This document shows positions 42,284-51,900 of a stretch of DNA of 59,957 bases, piece after piece. The translations under genes were made by a program, and so were the position numbers. This DNA comes from Phoronis australis (taxonomy: Eukaryota > Phoronida > Phoronidae). The notes under the pieces were generated by a model. The model saw only the letters and a list, made by a program, of their open reading frames with translations, did no database searches and had not been told where the DNA came from. The stretch lies in NCBI GenBank assembly GCA_002633005.1, contig NMRA01000059.1, positions 103,610 to 163,566 of the forward strand, read 5' to 3'. How positions within the stretch are numbered: the first letter of the stretch is position 1; each line of letters begins with the position of its first letter.

Positions 42284-42987
42284 TTATGAATTACATTTGC
42301 AGTGGCTCGGTGGGCAATATCCTGGACAATTCCAAGAGCACCATTGGTCCATGTTCGTATCCCCTTCCCAAGCCCCAGCTGCCATGCAATTTAGCTGAAA
42401 GGATTCTTCGTCTTCACATTTGCAATCACAGCCCTCCCATCCGTTACACGCAGGGCCTGGACAGTTAGTGCTACACCAGTCGTCCAAGGCGCGTTGTCCT
42501 TTCCAAGGTCCGGCGCTTTTCCACGAACAGACAGAACCACTTGAAGAAGCGCATTGTTTGGTCGGCTTCTTAGGTCCAAGTGTGGCTGGCTGAGCGGTAG
42601 TTACCCGTTTCATTGTGGTCGCGTGGACTGTTGATGATGGCATCGTTGGTGTGCTTGTGCTTGTGCTTGGCTTGCGTGATGTTGGAATGCGTGTTGTTGG
42701 CGCGCGTGTTGTCGGTGCGCCTGTTGTGGGCGCGCGTGTTGTCGGAGCGCCTGTTGGCGTGCGCGTTGTGGACTGCACTGTTGTCTTTTTAGTTGATGGT
42801 GGCGATGGAACGCTTGTTGTGCTGCTTTTGCTTGTTGGTTGGGGCGTTGTCGGGGGTTTTGTATCCGGTGCAGTTGGGGTCTTACCGTCTTCACTCACGA
42901 TTCGAACGTCTGCGCAAGCGCGGAACTCCTCTTGCCCACCCAAGCCCAGTCCACAGGTACCGTCTGGATCGCATCCCCAGCTGTTTC
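42284..42987 (-). CDS. LPMO exon 5: end of catalytic domain, mucin-like linker, two Cys-rich modules
   Basis: Acceptor cccaacag, ends TAA at 42286-42284. It encodes GNSWGCDPDGTCGLGLGGQE and EFRACADV closing the catalytic domain, a linker of about 110 residues rich in Thr, Pro and Ser with APTTR-type repeats (probably O-glycosylated), and two related modules. Module 1 contains CSWKSAGPWKG, WCSTNC and CDCKC. Module 2 contains CMAAGAWEG, WCSWNC and HCKC at the C-terminus. The W-C-x-x-N-C pattern suggests a duplicated extracellular binding module. I cannot name the module family with certainty. Confidence 0.9.
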
Positions 42988-45900
42988 CTGTTGGGAATTA
43001 CAAGATTACCATTATGAAATTGTTTACTCCTGCTACTCATCAAAGTGGAAAAGACCAGTTGGAAAGTAGATAAGTTACAATAACTATCGATTGCCTGTCA
43101 ACACGGCAAAACTGCAATGAAAGGCTTGGGGGTAGTTGTTGACAAATATCTACAAAACTATTGATGTCAACAGAGTAAATTTTCTATTTTCTAAATGTAG
43201 ATCCACTGTACAATATGACGTTTTGACTCCGTAACAATCTACCGTTAAGTGGGCCACGTGACCAAAACAAAAGATAAGATCAAATTCCATTTAGTATAAA
43301 TGGCAGACATGAAATTTCAGAAACGCTGTTACAGTTTTCCAAAAGATCGTTCCGCCTTCGTTTTATAAAAGTTTAATTCTTCTCCATGAAAATTTTAAAA
43401 GTCCCGTTTTTGATAAATCCTCATGCAAAAGTGGAACAAAACAATTTCTAGTAGCGTGTTGGCGAGCACTACACGAAGCATTATTGACTGGAAGTTAAAC
43501 TATGAATCTGATTAACCCTTTCAGAAGGAGATCTTTCTAAGTCGGTTAAATTTGGTCATTTTTATGATCTTGTATAACCTCCATGCCATAATGGTATCGT
43601 AAACTATAAACGTTAGTTCTGATAAAATTGGTTCCGTCTCTATGTTGGAAGAAATAGTTAAGTAATATTTGTCGTTTGGGTCTAATGCAAAATTGTGCAG
43701 CATATAGCTCTAGGCAATAGTGTACAGGAGGGCTAATGCTTGGCAGTCGTAACTGCAGTCCTTTTGACACGAGTGTTTCTCAATGTTTGTTAAGACTCGG
43801 CCCCACGAAAATCTGAATAACTGGATGGCTTGGCGAAGGTCTTGAATTTGGCGCGAAAAAATACTTTGTCATCAAGAAGGCAGATGGCACCAGTGATTGA
43901 ATTTTATTTTTAAACTGAAACTCGTCGGAGGAGTAGAATCCAAGTTCTTTTGCAGCTTTTTGTCGTTAATTGTTTCTCACCCGTATGATAAATCCATTGA
44001 AGGACACAATGTCTGCATGTAAGACCAGCCGGAAGAAGGAGTTGCACGTTGTAGTTGCCGCTTCCAGAATTCGGCAGATAGTAACGAGTGCCGCCACCTT
44101 TCAGCTCCAGGACATATCTAGTGTAAGAAAGGTGTGAGGTTGACATGGAAATGTTGAATTATCTGATGACCAGTAAAACTAACATTTCAACGTTTATGCA
44201 AAGTTTCCATACGTCCGTCTGTCATGGCATTGATAACCGCCGAATCGTGCTGTCGGCAGGCTTGGCGACCTTTTGGACAAGCTAGCTGAGAGGCAATTAC
44301 ACGAGTTACTAGAGGAGAGGTCACGTTATAACAGCTGGACCAACACAAACTTGCACAGTTATGAAACAGCTAGGTCTTGTGCGTAACGTTCACCCATTTG
44401 TATCGTGGGCCGTTCCGGTGAAAGTGTCGCGCGTAATTACGCTGTCATGATGACCGAGACAGTTCGCTCGTGTTTTACTACCGAAAAAGCCATATCCAAT
44501 AAGATGTAGGCTTGTATATGACGTGAGCTCTCAGTGAAGAAGTTTTACGCTCGTAATTTTTTGCTAGTAGTCACTATATGTAAGTACCTGTCTACAAGAC
44601 CAACCACCAGCTATTAAATTAATTCGCAGTTGATATTCTTTTTGTGGTGGTAATGGTTTGTTATTCAAATGTCTTGAATAAAGAGCGAGTAATTTACCAA
44701 CAGCATTGAAAAATTCTACTACGTTTTGAACAAATGTTGTTTACAATGCCATACGTCATCTGGACGCATTTTTAAGAATAAGAGAATGAAACTTTGCCTA
44801 AATATTTGAAAAAGCGATAATTTAAACAAATATAATAAAGGCATTGTCAGACAACCTGCTAGTTATACATTTTGTCACATCAATATGTACTAAAATGGAC
44901 AACTTTCAAATGACTGAGATGGTTTGGGCAGCAAGTAAAAACATTTCAGTCAGTCTTTGATATACTTTGGATCTGAGATTTTACTTTTCGAATACTTCAT
45001 AACATGTGAAAAATATGAGCGTAAAATTACGAGCGAACAACTGCTTCAGTGTTCACGTGACCAACAAACCAATTTCTCAATGGATGTAACGACTTCGGTC
45101 GTAAACGGTAAAATACGAGCGAAGCCTCGGTCGTAATTACGACCTTAATTACGCGCGACACTTTCACTCGAACGGCCAACGATACATTTGGCCAACGATA
45201 TTCATATGCCTTACACGTGGTTGATCGTATTAAATTTCGTTTTTATGTATGGATCCCATGCGCGCACCCAGAGCGAAGTGGGCAAAAACGTCCGCCCCTG
45301 AGACACAAAAAGTCCGAGAAAATGGGACAAAAGTCCACTGAATAATTGCAAACGCGGACTTCACAGCGGTGCTTCATTTTTTTTTTTTTTATTTTTTTTT
45401 TTTAGCCAGCCCGCTCTTTTGTTAGCAAAAGGTCCACACAACATCAGGAATTCAGGCATATTGAAGGCTGGGTACGCGCATGGATCCATGACGAAACTTC
45501 ACAAAGACCAATCATTAATACTCATGTGTGCTTCTGTCTCGTGCACTTTGAGAGTTTATTTTATCGTCACTGACTGAGAATAAGAAACATATTAAGCTGA
45601 CCACATATATATTGTTTCACTGTAAGTAAATCAAAGGAAAACGGAGGAACATTTTCTCACCTGTTCAAGGAAGTTTGACTAACTTTTCCAAGATTGTCTT
45701 CGCTAGGACTCAGACGAAATTCAAAGTACCCTTTATGATGCGCAGTGATTTGTATTGTTACCTTGATAACCTAAAGAACAAGAATAAAGGATAATGTGGA
45801 TAATCCAAAATGTTTAATTCAAATCTTTGTTGAACTCGAAATCCGTGAGGTGGAACTAATGAAACAAGGATGCTACTAGAGAACGTTTACCCCCTGCCCG

Positions 45901-48900
45901 TAGAAATGTTTGCACTCAGGTACTCACAGGACCTTTATACCAAAGCCCCGTGTGCGCGTTCCATGGTCGCAAGATATTCCCTAAAAGCAAGACAATGCAT
46001 GGCTTTGCGAGATACCGTCAGGCATTCCAAGCCAGGCACGTGATTACCTAGTCTTACAGACTAGTGTCGTGCGTTTACGGAACAAAACTCTGCTTTCTAC
46101 TCTCAGTACATTCAAATGGTAAAAAACATAGAGCCCTTTCATCATTAGCACCACCTTATATTCTCTAGCCATTTAAAGCGGCATGGACGCAAAAGCTTGT
46201 CAAAAATGTTTTTAAACGAAAGTACCAACTGGCAACAGCTACTTCGCAGTTGTTCACTTTCCCTGTGATGAAATTTATTGGGAAAATCAGAAAATTCACT
46301 ATTTTTGATATACGCACGAAGGAAAAATCTGTAGTCACCACAGAGTTTCTAATCTCCATCCCACTTAAGTAAATGCGCACAGTCATTTGACTAACGGCTG
46401 GCTGAAAAGATGGTTATTAACGGCAGATTTTCATAATTATGTGATCGCACTCCAAAGCTGAGGTCGACAGCATAGTATAAAGCAAGCCAGTGGAGCAAGC
46501 AATTGTCCAAAAACAATTCTAAATGCGCTTTAGAATATATTTGAATACTACGACTTCTTATATCTTATTTTAAACAATTAAGATTTACATCAATTGCCTC
46601 TTAATCGTATTGGCTGTTGCTTAAATCCCTATTGTTTTCTTTACGGTCAATGGTCACTTTTTCCATAAAAGCGAAGTGTACTAGTCTATGTCTTGCCATA
46701 CTAAATAAGGAGACGATGAGAAAATAGTATAATCATTTTTTTGAGACTTTTTATCCACCTCTTCTATTGCAAATACTGCGCGTTGTTGTGAAGGCAACTA
46801 GAAGGGACTTCAAAGCGCAGCTGACCAGTGGTACGTCTTGATACAGTACTGGAATGTGTTCCCAAGCTGAATATGTTTCCACTACAACATTCGCCGTTGA
46901 TTTGAATCCAATGTGCCATTTGAATTCCTTTACCTCGTGTGACTTGTATTCTTTGACGATGATACCGTTTGCGTATTTGTTGTCTTTACCAGGCTCGTGC
47001 AGTCTCGGTCCTTGATAGGGGTCGCCACAGACTCCACATTTTCCCATGTGCACTTTCCATTGGTTCTGTAACAAAATGTCACGTGCATGTAAGAAACTAT
47101 AGAAAACCGGTGCCCGTTAACACTGTTCTGAAGACACAATACACTCCCCCCCCCCCCCCCCCCNCAATTAACCCCGGTAATTAACATTATACGACTGAAA
47201 CAAGATTTAAATGTGTGCATTTTTAGTGTGTTTGGGGGAGGGGGCTCAGATCAAATTTCAAGTGTCAAATTCGGAACACGGCGCAATCGTAAAGGAACTA
47301 TGGCTAGGTATAGGCTCTCCCGCGATACCCCAGACGACCGGCAGTGGTGCTGCCCACCACGACTCCGTTTCTGTCGCCTGCTTCATTGTGCAATGAAGAA
47401 AATTACTTCATTTTTTTTAAAGAAAATGGAACCTGAGTGACAATGAAAAACCAGAAGCTGCTAGTAAGATGTGAATTTTAATAGAAGCCTCAGTGAATCA
47501 CTGAGAAACTCTTTGTCAAACCTTAACTTAAGACGATTTCCAAAGCAATCGCGTCATTAATGCAAACACAAAAAACGGATTTGGTCTTTTGGGCAATTGA
47601 AGACTATTTTAAATACAACAAATTTGTTACGAAATAATTGCACAAAATATAAAAAGTGTAATAAGTATTACAAAAAGAAGTAGGTTTCGCGTAGGTCTCT
47701 TACTATCATATTACCAGATATATCGTGGTGGTGCAGTGATAAAGCACGCGCGCTCTGTTCGTCAGGTTGTGAGTTCGAGTCTGTGGTAATCGCAGTTTTT
47801 CAAGTTTAACACGTTCTCCGTGTTTTTTTTTTCTTGGCTAATACTTCAGGAATCAAGGAAAATGCTGGATTTTTAGAGCAAAAAATCAGAAAACTTTTCC
47901 TGGGCGGGAGTGGGGTTTATGGGCGGGAGTGGGGTTTGCCCCCCTCCCGACTTCCCCCCATTCTGTGCTATGCGCATCTACAGTTGTGTTCACTGACAAA
48001 ATGTTGCCCCCCCCTTGTGATATCCTAGATCCGCCGAGTTTCTAGTTCAAGTTTGCACTTGACCCTTTTTTGTGCTACAAACTCGAGTAAAATCTCGAAA
48101 TTTCTAGTTCAAACTCGAAGTTTTAGCCTTAATGTTGGGTTTATCAACTGTAAACTAGGACTAATAAATTATCCACGTAAGCAATTATGCACTCGAGCAT
48201 ATAATAATTGACACTTATCTTGAATTCTCACAAAAGTAGAGTAGAGAGTGCCAAACATAATTTCGAGTTCCATTTCGGGTCCCTATTTTGGCTAGATTTC
48301 CCTAGTCGCGAGACAGCTATTGAACTCAATCCTGAACTCACGCGATTAGAAATTTTCTGCTCTGATTGGTCACTACTACAGTGACGCGACCATGAACGTC
48401 ACTGAGCATGTTGGAGCTGAGGGAAGACAAAGGCGACGTTTCAAAGCCTTTCCATATGCGTGTAGAACAATAGTATTCCATTTTATTAGAGCTTTAAAAA
48501 TGGACTGAGCTTGATGCACGGTGGTGCACGGTGGTGCACAACTCGTGGATACAACTGTTGCTGTACAGAAAGTTTCATTACACGAATGAGCTTTTTACAG
48601 TTTAAATATTTGTAAAAAAATGGCATCGTGCATTTTTACTGAAACACAGGGTTATCCGGCATGTTTGAATAGACGTTTTCACCACAGGGCGTGCGTCATC
48701 TGTTTATTGTACCCATTCTTTGTATGATGATAAGCTTTAGTCGTCTTTGAAAAGTCTACAATTCTTTTAAACGTCCACAAGAACTCAGGTATCCCACATC
48801 AATGATGGAGTGTGGGTGATAGGGTCAGTGCAAAGTCAGCTAAATTCATGTGCGTATTTGACGTAAATGTGAGATGACTAATGCGCAAAACTCCTGTGAA

Positions 48901-51900
48901 ATCATGCTTCGGATTGAAAGATATTTATCAAAGTATTTCCAACAAATTTTCAAGTCATAAGCAAACTTTGCTTTGGCCATTTTTGAAGATTAGCGTACCC
49001 GTCGTATTTGGCATTGCGATTATGACAGTGTTTGTCCACTGACTTGGCTTAAGTGGACAGATCGTAGAACAGTGAAGCTAGCGAAAGACAATTTCATCAA
49101 AAACAATGACTGATCTGTTCGTGAAATTGTGCTATAAGCATTTCCGTCCGTTCAGAAACGCATCATTATGAAAGTGTTTGCTGTCACATGTCACGTGCGA
49201 GTAGCATCCAGCGACTAGAACACAAAAGTCACACCTTCGCCTACCAAAAATTAAATAATGACATAAGTGGGTTTCATAGCTCTGTTCAACTCATAGTTTT
49301 ATAAGTCTAAAGTGAGTAACAAATATAATTTATTCATCAGGGCTGGGTTGCATAAAACTTCAAAGTTATCTGCTAGATAAGTTTGACTGTTGCATGACGT
49401 CATGTGCATTGTTCAACAATAACAACGTGACGCGCGATAATGCGACGTCATTGTTGCTATACGGCGTATAAAGCTTATGCAACTGAGCCCAGTTTGATAA
49501 CGGTTACATAAGAATTCATTTTGAAGTAAAATGTATCGAAAGACACAAAGAAATAAATTGATATTTACGGAGTAGTTGTTTTCGTGGGAGTCGTCGCATC
49601 TTTTGAAATCATGAAATACCTCGATCGGTGCAACACAAACTGGATCATTCCCTTTTGTAAAGATGCCATTTTGTGTTTCTTCCAAAATAAACTCTGTCAG
49701 ATAATCACCTACTCTGAGTTGACTCTTACTTTTTACGGACGGACTACGAGGTACGTGTTCGTGACGTATTGGTAAAAAGCGCCAAAAGGTTCTTAAACGA
49801 GTACCTTTCTTTGCAGAAGTGTGTTTAATCAACGAGTGGTTTTGGTTCTTCCACGCTATTTTTTAGTTCTAAAATGATCATCTGTTCTTATTCAACACGC
49901 ACTTTTGCTCAATCAACGCCAAGGTACCTAAACTACACGGCTCATAAACACCGGCACAGACGCATGAACACGACTCACGGACCTGCAAACACTGTCTACT
50001 GACTCACAAACACGGGAACGGACTCACAAAACACGATCCACGCACCCAAATACACGGGACACGGACTGATATTCACGAGGAGACACGGTTAACGGACCGC
50101 CAAACACGGGTCATTGACTCATCGCCTTTCTGGTTCAGCTGACATCTTTATTTTGTCCGTAAACCGTGTTTGGCGGTCCGTTAACCGTGTTTCCTTGTGA
50201 ATATGAATCCGTGTCCGTGTATTTGGGTGCGTGGATCGTGTTTTGTGAGTCTGTTCCCGTGTTTGTGAGTCAGTGTACGGTGTTTGCAGGTCCGTGAGTA
50301 GTGTTCATGCTTCCGTGTCGGTTGACCGTGTAGTCTAGGTACCTTGAACGCGTAGTTTTAATTAATCAACGTAGTCTGAAACACACCTGTTTCTAACAAT
50401 GTTAACGGCGCCATCGTTTAGGTGCCGGTCATTTAATAAGAATCTGCAACATTCTTCAAAAGTTGCTTTACGCCCATGTAGAAAGTCTGCCGCAATCTTG
50501 AGATCTTAGGGCAAGGTCGCGATTGGAAATGAACTGACTAAAAGCACGCGTTGGCGTTGATTAAGTTACTTACACTCCTTGGTTAAACTATGCTTTGATT
50601 AAGTTAAACTGCGCTTTGATTAAGTTAAACCATGCGTTGATTAAACAAAAGTACGCGTTTAATTCTAGCAGAACGATAATCTTTTAAGAACTAAAAGTAC
50701 GTGTTGATTAAGCAAAACTACGCGTTCATTAAGCACATTTTTACAACGCGCAGAGGAATATTACTCGTTTAAGAAACCTTTGGCGCTTCATAAGTGTTGA
50801 TGAGTATTGTGCCTATCAAACGACTCGTTATCTCGATGTTGCTTGATGCAATCAGTACCTGATGATTTGGTAAATTGTGACTGAACGTCGTAAAGAATGT
50901 GATTTTCATTTAAGAAGTTATGGACAGCGCTCTTAATTTGTCAAGTACAGCGCGCTCTACTGGTCGTAGACTTGAATGTAAATAAACAAATGATACAAAT
51001 CTTGTGTTATCGTGCACAAATACTAAATCAGCTCTGTGACTTCATCCAAGGCGCATTTCATAAGGCATAAGTAGCCAATAAGTTGATAACAGGCAAATAA
51101 ATATTTATTGCCTTTTGGTTCCGTCAATTTGTAGACATTTTGATACTAATGTTAGAGCTTTGATATATTTACTTTGTGAAATTTGCGAAGCGTCCATTAA
51201 GCAGCTACAAAATCGTCTTATGTGTCAAAAAGCTCACGACTAATTAATGCTTTACCTTCATAAAGTCAGTCCATTTTCTTACTCAAATTATAAGTTGTTT
51301 CTGGGTTTGCGACTGAAAAAAGTGACATTTCGTCTGTGCTTGATATCCCGAGCTGCATATTGAAATGAAAGTCCGAGTGTGTCTGGATTACGTTCTGGAG
51401 ACGTAGCATACACTCGTGAAAAAGAAAAATGACGCAGGTTTTCACGAGATATCGCCAAGCATCACAAACGAAGCACGGGATCACACTAGGGTGAGTTAAC
51501 ATGCCAATGTCTGTCGTCTACAAAACGACCTCATGATCTAAGCAATGGCAATTTAATCTAAGCACGAATCGAGTTAAGCATGCGCGCACCGAGAAAATGA
51601 GACAAAAGTCCACTAAACAAGCACAAACGCACAATTCACAATGGTGCGCCGGTTTTTTCTTTTTTTTTTAGTCCGCAGGCTATTTTCTTACCAAAAGGTC
51701 GACAACGTTAGGAATTCGAGCCCCTCCATCTTGAAGGCTGGGTGTGCGCATGTTAAGGGGGGTGTGTATATAGCGGTACGTTGCTTAATCAACTTTTTGA
51801 CAGAAGACAGCTTTTAGCAGTTTAAATGGCATTCGCTAAAACTGCTATACGCCCACATTCTGTCAAAAAATCTCGTGATTAAAGGCCTCTTATAGTTATG

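Noticed and set aside
42615-43073. A 152-codon plus-strand frame rich in Val and Gly
   Set aside because: It is the antisense of the Thr/Pro linker of the LPMO exon.
46751-46933. Extension of LPMO exon 2 past KSHE
   Set aside because: The gtaaag donor after KSHE joins in frame to VIKVTIQITAHHKG, which restores the family motif; the read-through has none.
47722-47796. A functional tRNA gene
   Set aside because: A- and B-box-like segments are present, but the acceptor and T arms do not pair; better seen as a SINE head.
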